This document shows, in pieces, positions 1 through 6,995 of a stretch of DNA of 16,521 nucleotides (positions within the stretch are counted from its first letter, which is position 1; the number at the start of each line of letters is the position of its first letter). The DNA is taken from positions 1 through 16,521 of the forward strand of contig DASPKS010000147.1 in NCBI GenBank assembly GCA_035628035.1. The letters run 5' to 3'. The notes under the pieces were generated by a model, which saw nothing but the letters and a program-made list of their open reading frames with translations, searched no databases and was not told where the DNA came from. This DNA comes from DASPKS01 sp035628035. Its GTDB lineage: Bacteria > Bacteroidota > Rhodothermia > Rhodothermales > Rubricoccaceae. The position numbers and the translations under genes are program-made.

Positions 1-233
1 TCGACGTCGTCACGTTCACGTCGTCCTCGACCGTGCGCCACTTCCTCGCCCTCCTCGGCGACGAGGCGCGCCCGCTGCTGGCCCGCGCGCTCGTCGCGTG
101 CATCGGCCCCATCACGGCGCGGACGTGCGAGGAGGAGGGCCTTGCCGTCGGCCTCGTGGCCGAGACCTACACGCTCGACGGCCTCCTCGACGCGCTCGTG
201 CGGCACTTCTGCGCCGTGCCGGCTTCCATCTGA
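1..233 (+). CDS. hemD: Uroporphyrinogen-III synthase, C-terminal part (5' end outside the window)
   Basis: This is the last 76 or so codons of a gene that begins upstream; the reading frame starts at base 3 and ends at TGA 231-233. HemD closes and isomerises hydroxymethylbilane to uroporphyrinogen III in the cytoplasm. The visible part starts with DVVTFTSSSTVRHF, the conserved second-domain segment of HemD where a small Ser/Thr-rich loop lies near the active site. It continues with a typical ACIGPITA stretch and a YTLDGLLDAL helix near the C-terminus. The family is poorly conserved, so the call leans on the TFTSSS motif and on position: the stop lies 5 bases before hemB and the haem operon follows. 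hemC and hemA, which often precede hemD, would lie outside the window. Confidence 0.85.
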   Translation, partial: DVVTFTSSSTVRHFLALLGDEARPLLARALVACIGPITARTCEEEGLAVGLVAETYTLDGLLDALVRHFCAVPASI

Positions 234-238
234 TCGCC

Positions 239-1261
239 ATGCTCCAGATCGACCTCCAGCTTCCGACGCCGACGCGTCGCCCGCGCCGTCTTCGGACGAC
301 GGCGGCGCTCCGCCGCCTCGTCCGCGAGATACGCCTCACAGCGGATGACCTCATCTACCCGCTCTTCGTCGTCCACGGCGAGGGCGTGCGCACGCCTGTC
401 GCCTCGATGCCGGGCGTGTTCCAACTCTCGGTGGACGAGGCCGTACGCGAGGCGCGGCGCGCCCACGACCTCGGCATCCCGGCCGTCCTCCTCTTCGGCA
501 TCCCGGCGCACAAGGACGCCGCCGGGAGCGAGGGGGCCGACCCGGAGGGGGCCGTCCAGCGCACGACGCGCGCGATCAAGGAAGCCCTCCCCGACCTCCT
601 CGTGATCACCGACGTGTGCCTGTGCGAGTACACCGCGCACGGCCACTGCGGCCCCCTCAATGAGGGGCGCCACCCGCACCTCCCCGACAGCTACGTCCTC
701 AACGACGAAACGCTCGCGGCCCACGCCGAGGTGGCCCTCTCGCACGCCCGCGCCGGCGCCGATGTCGTGGCGCCGAGCGGGATGATGGACGGCCTCACGG
801 CCGCGCTCCGCGCCGCGCTTGACGGGGAGGGCTTCCAGCACGTGCCTATCCTCGCTTATAGCGTGAAGTACGCCTCGTCGTTCTACGGGCCCTTCCGTGA
901 TGCGGCGGAGAGCGCGCCCGCCTTCGGGGACCGCCGCACGCACCAGATGGACCCGGCGAATGGCCGCGAGGCCCTCCGCGAGGCCGCACTCGACGTCGAG
1001 GAGGGCGCCGACTTCCTCATGGTCAAGCCTGCCCTCCCTTATCTGGACGTCCTCGCCCGGCTCCGCGACCGCTTCCCCGAGGTGCCCCTCGTGGCCTACC
1101 ACGTCAGCGGGGAGTACGCCATGCTCAAAGCGGCTGCCGCCAACGGGTGGCTCGACGAGCGCGCAGCCGCGCTCGAAGCGCTGACCGCGATCAAGCGCGC
1201 CGGCGCCGACGCCATCATCACCTACTACGCCCCGGACGCTGCCCGCTGGCTGTCCGAGTAA
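239..1261 (+). CDS. hemB: Delta-aminolevulinic acid dehydratase (porphobilinogen synthase), zinc type
   Basis: 340 aa. HemB condenses two 5-aminolevulinate molecules to porphobilinogen in the cytosol. The two active-site lysines are visible: K210 in SVKYASSFYGPF and K263 in FLMVKPALPYLD, 53 residues apart as expected for the family. Residues 125-138 read DVCLCEYTAHGHCG, giving C127, C129 and C137, the three-cysteine site of zinc-dependent enzymes rather than the aspartate-rich magnesium type. The frame is open upstream to an ATG at 98, but that would overlap hemD. The ATG at 239 lies 5 bases after the hemD stop and puts the conserved RPRRLRTTAALRRLVRE start near the N-terminus, so I chose it. 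Length fits the usual 320-340 aa. The stop is 11 bases before the next gene. Confidence 0.97.
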   Translation: MLQIDLQLPTPTRRPRRLRTTAALRRLVREIRLTADDLIYPLFVVHGEGVRTPVASMPGVFQLSVDEAVREARRAHDLGIPAVLLFGIPAHKDAAGSEGADPEGAVQRTTRAIKEALPDLLVITDVCLCEYTAHGHCGPLNEGRHPHLPDSYVLNDETLAAHAEVALSHARAGADVVAPSGMMDGLTAALRAALDGEGFQHVPILAYSVKYASSFYGPFRDAAESAPAFGDRRTHQMDPANGREALREAALDVEEGADFLMVKPALPYLDVLARLRDRFPEVPLVAYHVSGEYAMLKAAAANGWLDERAAALEALTAIKRAGADAIITYYAPDAARWLSE

Positions 1262-1272
1262 CGCCACCCGCC

Positions 1273-2055
1273 ATGGCCCTGAACGTAGCGACCGCTTCCC
1301 CTGCCGAGGCCGAGCCTCACGCCGTCGGGCTCGACCTGGCCGAGCGTGGCAAGGCCGCCGACGGCGCCCCGCTCCGCCTCGACCGCCGCCTGTTCGTGCA
1401 GCTCCTCGTGTTCGACGGCTGTCCGGACGTGGCGCCGCTGGCCCGCGCCGCCGCCGAGGCGGGCCTCCACGGCGTCGTCTACGAGGACCTCAACAACCCG
1501 CGCGGCGCCGCCCTCCTGACCTTCAGCGAGGATCCGGCCTACTTCGCTGAGACCGTCCGCCCCCTCGTGAACGACGCGCCGTTCCGAGACCTCCGGCACC
1601 TCCCCGAGCGGACGCTCCTCGGCCGCACCTACTCCATCGGCTACGAGAAGAACCTGGAGGAGATCGTCCTCTATGGCCCGATGCGGCGGATGACGAACCC
1701 CGCGTGGCCGTGGGCGGTGTGGTACCCGCTCCGCCGCTCCGGCGCCTTTGAGCAGCTCTCGGCCGAGGAGCAGCGGACGATCCTCATGGAGCACGGCGGG
1801 ATCGGCCGTGCCTACGGGCGGGGCGACCACGCCCACGACATCCGCCTCGCCTGCCACGGCCTCGACACCTTCGACAACGACTTCATCGCGGGCCTCCTCG
1901 GGCGCGAGCTCTTCCCGCTCTCGCACGTCGTCCAGCGCATGCGGAAGACGCAGCAGACGAGCCGGTACCTCACCAGCCTCGGGCCGTTCTTCGTCGGCCG
2001 CGCGCGATGGCAGGCCGCGCTCGACCTCCCGCTGGCCGACCCCGATGCCCACTGA
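1273..2055 (+). CDS. hemQ: Chlorite-dismutase-family haem protein, probable coprohaem decarboxylase (HemQ/ChdC)
   Basis: 260 aa. Family knowledge: HemQ/ChdC removes two propionate carboxyls from coprohaem III to give haem b, using peroxide; related proteins are chlorite dismutases. The ferredoxin-like first half includes LFVQLLVFDGC and LLTFSEDPAYF. The second half has WYPLRR (Y151), MEHGGIGRAYG (H174, expected proximal haem ligand), HDIRLACHGLD, MRKTQQTSRYL and LGPFFVG, the usual C-terminal block. It sits between hemB and hemE, where there is no hemF or hemN, which favours decarboxylase over chlorite dismutase. Differences from Firmicutes ChdC by eye: Y151 is 23 residues before H174 instead of 27, and the distal position seems to be Asp189 rather than Gln or Arg. 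Start ATG 1273 was chosen over an earlier ATG at 1147 that lies inside hemB. The family is secure; the exact reaction is inferred from context. Confidence 0.82.
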   Translation: MALNVATASPAEAEPHAVGLDLAERGKAADGAPLRLDRRLFVQLLVFDGCPDVAPLARAAAEAGLHGVVYEDLNNPRGAALLTFSEDPAYFAETVRPLVNDAPFRDLRHLPERTLLGRTYSIGYEKNLEEIVLYGPMRRMTNPAWPWAVWYPLRRSGAFEQLSAEEQRTILMEHGGIGRAYGRGDHAHDIRLACHGLDTFDNDFIAGLLGRELFPLSHVVQRMRKTQQTSRYLTSLGPFFVGRARWQAALDLPLADPDAH

Positions 2056-2077
2056 CGCCGCTCCGCCCATTCACCCC

Positions 2078-3154
2078 ATGCAGCCCTCCGCCGTCGGAGC
2101 CCCCCTGGATCTAGGGCAAGCCGAGCCAACATCGCGGCTCCTCCGCGCCTGCGGCCGCCTCGCCGTGGACGCCACTCCGATCTGGCTGATGCGGCAGGCC
2201 GGCCGCTACATGCCCGAGTACCGCGCCCTCCGCGAGCAGCACTCCATGCTGGAGGTGGTACAGGCACCCGAGCTGGCGGCGGAGATCACGCTCCAGCCCC
2301 TCCGCGCGTTCGACCTCGACGCGGGGATCATCTTCGCCGACCTCCTCCCGCCGCTGGTCGGGATGGGGCTTTCGCTCGACTACGAGAAGGGCCACGGGCC
2401 CGTCATCCACAACCCCGTGCGGACGCCGGCCGACGTGGACCGCCTCGGCGTGCCGCCTGCCGACGAGCAGCCGCTGCTGGCCGGCACGCTCGAGGCGATC
2501 CGACTCGTGAAGGCCGAGGTGGACGTTCCGATCATCGGCTTCGCCGGGGCGCCGTGGACCCTCGCGAGCTACGCCGTCGAGGGCGGGGGCTCCAAGAACC
2601 ACGAGCGCACCAAGGGCCTCATGTACCACGAGCCGGCCGCGTTCAAGCGGCTCATGGAGAAGCTCGTCACCGTCTCGTCCGACTTCCTTCTCGCGCAGGC
2701 CCGCGCCGGCGCCGACGCGCTCCAGGTGTTCGACTCGTGGGCCGGCGCCCTCAGCCCGGCCGACTACGTCCGCTTCGTCGCGCCCCACCTGCGCGCGCTC
2801 TTCGGGCGGCTGAAGGCGGCCGGCGTCCCCCTCATCCACTTCTCAACGGGCACCGCCGGCTTCGTCGAGGAGGTGGCCGAGGCCGGCGGCGACGTGGTTG
2901 GCCTCGACTGGCGGCAGCCGCTCGACCGCGCGTGGCGCCGGATCGGCTTCGACCGCGCCGTCATGGGCAACCTCGATCCCGTGGCCCTCCACGCCCCGTG
3001 GCGCGAGCTGAAGCCGGCCGTCGACGACGTGCTCGACCGCGCCGCCGGGCGCCCCGGCCACGTCTTCAACCTGGGCCACGGCATCCTCCCCGGCACGCCG
3101 GTCGATCACGTCCGCCGGGTGGTGGACTACGTCCACGAGCGCACCGCCCGCTGA
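2078..3154 (+). CDS. hemE: Uroporphyrinogen decarboxylase
   Basis: 358 aa, close to the 354 of E. coli HemE. It removes four acetate carboxyls from uroporphyrinogen III to give coproporphyrinogen III in the cytosol. The signature PIWLMRQAGRYMPEYR lies at residues 34-49, with substrate-binding R39 and R43. FADLLPPLVGMG carries the invariant aspartate D88. GFAGAPWTLASYAVEGGGS at 154-172 holds the conserved tyrosine Y165, and NLGHGILPGTP near the end carries the conserved histidine. An in-frame ATG at 2045 would add 11 residues (MPTDAAPPIHP) and overlap hemQ by 11 bases. Neither start has a clear Shine-Dalgarno sequence; I chose 2078 because the extension looks unconserved. The gap to hemQ is 22 bases and to hemH 11 bases, so co-transcription is likely. 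Confidence 0.96.
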   Translation: MQPSAVGAPLDLGQAEPTSRLLRACGRLAVDATPIWLMRQAGRYMPEYRALREQHSMLEVVQAPELAAEITLQPLRAFDLDAGIIFADLLPPLVGMGLSLDYEKGHGPVIHNPVRTPADVDRLGVPPADEQPLLAGTLEAIRLVKAEVDVPIIGFAGAPWTLASYAVEGGGSKNHERTKGLMYHEPAAFKRLMEKLVTVSSDFLLAQARAGADALQVFDSWAGALSPADYVRFVAPHLRALFGRLKAAGVPLIHFSTGTAGFVEEVAEAGGDVVGLDWRQPLDRAWRRIGFDRAVMGNLDPVALHAPWRELKPAVDDVLDRAAGRPGHVFNLGHGILPGTPVDHVRRVVDYVHERTAR

Positions 3155-3165
3155 CCCCGCTCTGC

Positions 3166-4134
3166 ATGTCCCCCATCGGCGTACTCGTCATGGCCTACGG
3201 CGGGCCGGAGCGGCTCGACGACCTCCCGGGCTACCTCGCCGACATCCGCCACGGCCGGCCCACTCCGAGGGCGGTCCTCGACGAGATCGCGCGGAACTAC
3301 GGGCACATCGGGGGCCGCTCGCCGCTCCTCGACCTCACGCGGCAGCAGGCCGCGGCCGTCGAGGCGCGGCTCAATCCGCCAGGGGCGGCGCCCCGGTACC
3401 GGGTATACGTGGGGATGCGGCACTGGGCGCCGTGGATCGAGGAGGTCGTCGGCGAGATGATCTCCGACGGCATCGAACGCGCGGTCTCGCTCGTGCTCGC
3501 GCCGCACTTCAGTGGGATGAGCGTGGCGAAGTACCAGCAGAAGATCGCCGCCGGCCTCCACCTCTACCGCGGCGACATCGCCTTCGCGCATGTCGCGTCG
3601 TTCCACGACGACCCCCTCCTGATCGAGGCGCTCGCCGACCGCGTGCGGGAGGGGGAGGCACGGTGGCCCGAGGCCGAGCGCGCCCGCGTGCACGTCGTCT
3701 TCTCCGCGCACAGCCTGCCGGAGCGGATCGTTCGCGAGGGCGACCCCTACGCCGATCAGCTCCTCGAAACGGCCGGCCTCGTCGCCGAGGCAGCCGGTGT
3801 CCCTCCTGATCGGTGGTCGTGGAGCTACCAGTCGGCCGGGCGGAGCCCGGAGCCGTGGCTGGGTCCCCAGCTCGACGAGCACCTCGGAGTCCTCGCTGCG
3901 CGGGGCATCCGCGACGTGGTGAGCGTGCCGGTGGGGTTCGTCTCCGACCACGTCGAGGTCCTCTACGACATCGACGTCGCCGCGCAAGCGGTAGCGACGA
4001 CGCTCGGGATGCGGCTGGAGCGGCCCCCTGCGCTGAACCTCGACGAACGGTTCATCCGGCTCCTCGCGGAGCGCGTCGAGGCGAAGGCTGCGGAGGCCGG
4101 CTGGGTGGCCTCGAATGAGGTGGAGGCGGCGTGA
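3166..4134 (+). CDS. hemH: Ferrochelatase, probably the coproporphyrin type (CpfC)
   Basis: 322 aa. It inserts ferrous iron into a porphyrin. The catalytic histidine H182 lies in FSAHSLPERI and the partner glutamate E264 in PVGFVSDHVEVLYDID, nearly the same numbering as H183 and E264 of Bacillus subtilis HemH. The N-terminus reads GVLVMAYGGP, with Y11 matching the tyrosine found in Gram-positive coproporphyrin ferrochelatases; E. coli-type enzymes have a VNLGTP-like sequence there. I see no cysteine in the protein, so no [2Fe-2S] cluster. Together with the adjacent hemQ and hemY this points to coproporphyrin III as substrate, an inference from motif and context. Start ATG 3166 is 11 bases after hemE. 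The last codons overlap the GTG start of hemY by 4 bases, a translational-coupling arrangement. Confidence 0.94.
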   Translation: MSPIGVLVMAYGGPERLDDLPGYLADIRHGRPTPRAVLDEIARNYGHIGGRSPLLDLTRQQAAAVEARLNPPGAAPRYRVYVGMRHWAPWIEEVVGEMISDGIERAVSLVLAPHFSGMSVAKYQQKIAAGLHLYRGDIAFAHVASFHDDPLLIEALADRVREGEARWPEAERARVHVVFSAHSLPERIVREGDPYADQLLETAGLVAEAAGVPPDRWSWSYQSAGRSPEPWLGPQLDEHLGVLAARGIRDVVSVPVGFVSDHVEVLYDIDVAAQAVATTLGMRLERPPALNLDERFIRLLAERVEAKAAEAGWVASNEVEAA

Positions 4135-5561
4135 GCGGGCCCGCATCCGGCAGCGCTCTGCCCCATGTTGCCGTGGTGGGCGGTGGGATTACCGGCCTCG
4201 CCGCCGCCTACCGGCTCCAGCACCTCGGCGGCGTCCGCGTTACGCTGCTCGAAGCGACGGGCCGCCTCGGTGGCAAGATCCACACGTGCACGCTCAATAC
4301 CCCCGACGGCCAGTTCCTCTTCGAAGCCGGCGCCGACCTCTTCCTCTCACGGAAGCCGTGGGCGCTCGACCTCGTCCGCGAGCTGGGCATCGAGGGCGAG
4401 CTCGCCTCGCCGCTGCCTGCCCGGAGCCGGTCTTACATCAAGCGCGGTGGCCGCTTCGTCCCCCTGCCCGATGGGCTCAGTGGGCTGGTGCCGGCGGCGC
4501 TGGGGCCGCTCCTCCGAAGCGACCTCCTCTCGTGGCGGGGAAAGCTCCGCGCCGCCGCCGAGCCCTTGATCCCCGCACGCCGAGACGACGCAGACGAGTC
4601 GCTCGCTCAGTTCGTCGAGCGCCGGCTGGGACGGGAGGTGTACGAGCGGATGGCCGAGCCGCTCCTCGCCGGCATCTACGGGGGGGACGGCTCGTCGCTC
4701 AGCCTCGCCGCCACGTTCCCGATCCTCCGCGAGGCTGAGCGGCGGCACGGCAGCCTTCTCCGGGGCCTCGCCGCGGCAGCGCCGCCGAACGCCGGCCAGC
4801 CTCCATTCCTTTCGTTCCTCGACGGCATGGAGCGGCTGCCCGAGGCCCTCGCCGAACGGCTCACCGACGTGGACGTGCGGCTCGACCAGCCCGTCCACCT
4901 CCTCGCTCCCGACGAGGCGGGCTTCCGGCTGGACACGGAGGCGGGCGTGCTTCACGCCGATGCCGTGCTCCTGACGACGCCCGCCGCCGAGGCCGCCCGC
5001 CTCCTCCGTCCTCTCGACGCAGAAGCGGCCGACGCCCTCGCCGCCATCCCGAATGGCTCGGTGGCCACCCTCTCCCTCGCCTTCCGCGCGGACCACGTGC
5101 CGACGGAGAAGCTCGACGCCCACGGCTACCTCATCCCGCGCACGGCGGGGCAGCCGATCCGCGCCTGCACCTGGACGACCTCGAAGCTTCCGCACCGCGC
5201 CCCTGAGGGCTTCGTGGTCTTTCGATTCTATTTCGGCCGGGCCGGCCACGACGACGTCCTCGAAGCATCCGACGACGCGCTGGAAGCGCTCGCCCGCGCC
5301 GAGCTCGCCGACGTGCTCGGCATCACGGCCTCGCCCGTGCAGAGCTACCTCTACCGCTGGACCGACGCGATGCCGCAGTACACGCTCGGCCACCTCGACC
5401 GCGTGGCGCGCGCCGAGCGGCGGCTCGCACGCTTTCCCGGCCTCCACCTTGCGGGCTGCGCCTACCGCGGCGTCGGCATCCCCGACTGCGTGCGTCAGGG
5501 GGAGAGCGCCGCTCGCGCCGTCCACGACACCCTTCATCACCTGCATCCGGCCTTCCCGTAA
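4131..5561 (+). CDS. hemY: FAD-dependent protoporphyrinogen/coproporphyrinogen oxidase (HemY/CgoX type)
   Basis: 476 aa. This oxygen-dependent flavoenzyme oxidises a porphyrinogen to the porphyrin by removing six electrons. The N-terminal dinucleotide-binding motif VAVVGGGITGLAAAYRL spans residues 13-29 (G17, G19, G22) and is followed by the FAD ribose-binding LLEATGRLGGKI. SFLDGMERLPEAL is the family's usual FLDGM-type segment. The C-terminal FAD block includes LAGCAYRGVGIPDCVRQGESAA. The start is GTG 4131, overlapping the hemH stop by 4 bases (GTGA), and the stop TAA shares one base with the hemL ATG. With hemQ present and hemF/hemN absent, coproporphyrinogen III is the more likely substrate; a role in the classical protoporphyrin branch cannot be excluded from sequence alone. 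Confidence 0.93.
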   Translation: MSGPASGSALPHVAVVGGGITGLAAAYRLQHLGGVRVTLLEATGRLGGKIHTCTLNTPDGQFLFEAGADLFLSRKPWALDLVRELGIEGELASPLPARSRSYIKRGGRFVPLPDGLSGLVPAALGPLLRSDLLSWRGKLRAAAEPLIPARRDDADESLAQFVERRLGREVYERMAEPLLAGIYGGDGSSLSLAATFPILREAERRHGSLLRGLAAAAPPNAGQPPFLSFLDGMERLPEALAERLTDVDVRLDQPVHLLAPDEAGFRLDTEAGVLHADAVLLTTPAAEAARLLRPLDAEAADALAAIPNGSVATLSLAFRADHVPTEKLDAHGYLIPRTAGQPIRACTWTTSKLPHRAPEGFVVFRFYFGRAGHDDVLEASDDALEALARAELADVLGITASPVQSYLYRWTDAMPQYTLGHLDRVARAERRLARFPGLHLAGCAYRGVGIPDCVRQGESAARAVHDTLHHLHPAFP

Positions 5562-6874
5562 TGCCAGCTCCCGCCGACGCCTTGGTCCCGTCTATCACGC
5601 GCTCAGAGGCCCTCTTCGCCGAGGCGCGCGCGCTGATGCCCGGCGGTGTGTCCTCGCCCGCCCGCGCGTTCGGGGCCGTAGGCGGCACGCCGCGGTTCAT
5701 CGCACGCGGCGAGGGGGCCTACCTCGAAGACGTGGATGGCAACCGGTACGTGGACTACGTCCTCTCCTTTGGCCCCCTCGTGCTTGGCCACGCGCATCCC
5801 GCCGTGGTCGAGGCGCTACGCGAGGCGGCGGCGCTCGGGACGAGCTACGGGGCCCCGTCACCGCTCGAGGTTGATCTCGCCCGGCGCATCCAGGGTGCGA
5901 TGCCCTCCCTGGAGCGCGTCCGCTTCGTCAACTCGGGCACCGAGGCCACGATGAGCGCGCTCCGTCTGGCCCGCGCCTACACCTCGCGCCAGAAGGTGAT
6001 GAAGTTCGAAGGGAACTACCACGGCCACGCCGATCTCCTCCTCGTGCGCGCAGGCTCTGGTGTCGAGACGCTTGGCCTGCCCGACTCGCCCGGTGTGCCC
6101 CGCGCGGCGACGGCCCACACGCTCGTGGCGCCGTACAACGACTTCGCCGCAGTCGAGGCATTGTTCGCGGAGTACCCCGAACAGATCGCAGCGGTGATCG
6201 TCGAGCCGGTCGCCGGCAATATGGGGCTTGTGCCGCCGGCTGAGGGGTTCCTCGAAGGGCTCCGCGCACGGACCGAGCGCGAGGGCGCTCTGCTCATCTT
6301 CGATGAGGTGATGACCGGATTCCGCGTGCATCCCGGCGGGGCGCAAACCCTCTACCACGTCACGCCCGACCTGACGACGCTCGGGAAGGTCATCGGGGGA
6401 GGCTTACCAGTCGGCGCCTACGGCGGGCGCGCCGACGTGATGGCGCTCGTAGCGCCGGACGGTCCGGTCTACCAGGCGGGCACGCTCTCCGGCAACCCCC
6501 TCGCGATGGCCGCGGGGCTTGCCACGCTCGACGTCCTCCTCGCCCCTGGGGCATGGGACCGCCTCGAAGGGGCGGCAGCCCAACTCCACACCGGGCTTGC
6601 CGCCATCACGGAGCGCCTCGGTATGCCCGCGTGGCACGCCCGGGCGGGCTCGATGCTGGGGGTGTTCCTGACGGAAGGCCCCGTGACCGACCTCATGAGC
6701 GCACGGCGATCGGATACGGGCCGCTTCGCCCGCCTCTTCCATGCCCTGCTGGATGCGGGGGTTTACCTACCGCCGTCGCAGTTCGAGGCCTGGTTCGTCT
6801 CGCTTGCGCACAGCGACGAGGAGGTAGCGAAGACGCTTACGGCCTTCGAGCGGGCAGTACGGTCCCTCGCCTAG
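5561..6874 (+). CDS. hemL: Glutamate-1-semialdehyde 2,1-aminomutase
   Basis: 437 aa, the usual length of about 430. This PLP enzyme makes 5-aminolevulinate from glutamate-1-semialdehyde, the second step of the C5 pathway, so a glutamyl-tRNA reductase (hemA) should exist elsewhere. Family blocks are clear: ALMPGGVSSPARAF near the N-terminus, FVNSGTEATMSALRLARAYT for phosphate binding, FEGNYHGHADLLL, the LLIFDEVMTGFR aspartate that contacts the PLP ring nitrogen, and LTTLGKVIGGGLPVGAYGG with the Schiff-base lysine K276. QAGTLSGNPLAMAAGL completes the active site. ATG 5561 overlaps the hemY stop by one base. It is the last gene of the operon: the next start is 121 bases away behind its own candidate promoter. 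No clear rho-independent terminator is seen after it. Confidence 0.97.
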   Translation: MPAPADALVPSITRSEALFAEARALMPGGVSSPARAFGAVGGTPRFIARGEGAYLEDVDGNRYVDYVLSFGPLVLGHAHPAVVEALREAAALGTSYGAPSPLEVDLARRIQGAMPSLERVRFVNSGTEATMSALRLARAYTSRQKVMKFEGNYHGHADLLLVRAGSGVETLGLPDSPGVPRAATAHTLVAPYNDFAAVEALFAEYPEQIAAVIVEPVAGNMGLVPPAEGFLEGLRARTEREGALLIFDEVMTGFRVHPGGAQTLYHVTPDLTTLGKVIGGGLPVGAYGGRADVMALVAPDGPVYQAGTLSGNPLAMAAGLATLDVLLAPGAWDRLEGAAAQLHTGLAAITERLGMPAWHARAGSMLGVFLTEGPVTDLMSARRSDTGRFARLFHALLDAGVYLPPSQFEAWFVSLAHSDEEVAKTLTAFERAVRSLA

Positions 6875-6932
6875 CAGGCGAGCCGCCCTCCACCTCGGTC
6901 AAGGATTAATGAAAGCTGCCTCCCGAGGCTCA

Positions 6933-6961
6933 TTGCCACTCCAGCTCACGACTTACATTAG
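6933..6961 (+). promoter_or_regulatory. Candidate Bacteroidota-type promoter for the TonB-dependent receptor
   Basis: TTG at 6933-6935 and TACATTAG at 6954-6961 are separated by 18 bases. This resembles the Bacteroidota primary-sigma promoter (TTG near -33, TAnnTTTG near -7), with one mismatch in the TTT run and the spacer one base or so short. It lies in a noticeably AT-richer patch and 35 bases before ATG 6996, which supports that start over the ATG at 6909. No transcript evidence. Confidence 0.4.
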
Positions 6962-6995
6962 ATCGAGTCTAGATAGCGTCCCTGCCCTCCTCCCA

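Noticed and set aside
1147..2055. Reading the third gene as hemF (oxygen-dependent coproporphyrinogen oxidase), as expected between hemB and hemE
   Set aside because: The length (260 aa) and motifs (MEHGGIGRAYG, HDIRLACHGLD, LGPFFVG) are those of the chlorite dismutase/HemQ family, with no HemF signature.
6917..6928. GCCTC/GAGGC inverted repeat after hemL as a terminator
   Set aside because: Only five pairs around a two-base loop and no T-run; too weak to call.
6909..6995. Upstream ATG at 6909 as the receptor start
   Set aside because: It would place 29 non-hydrophobic residues before a perfect signal peptide and would include the candidate promoter within the coding region.
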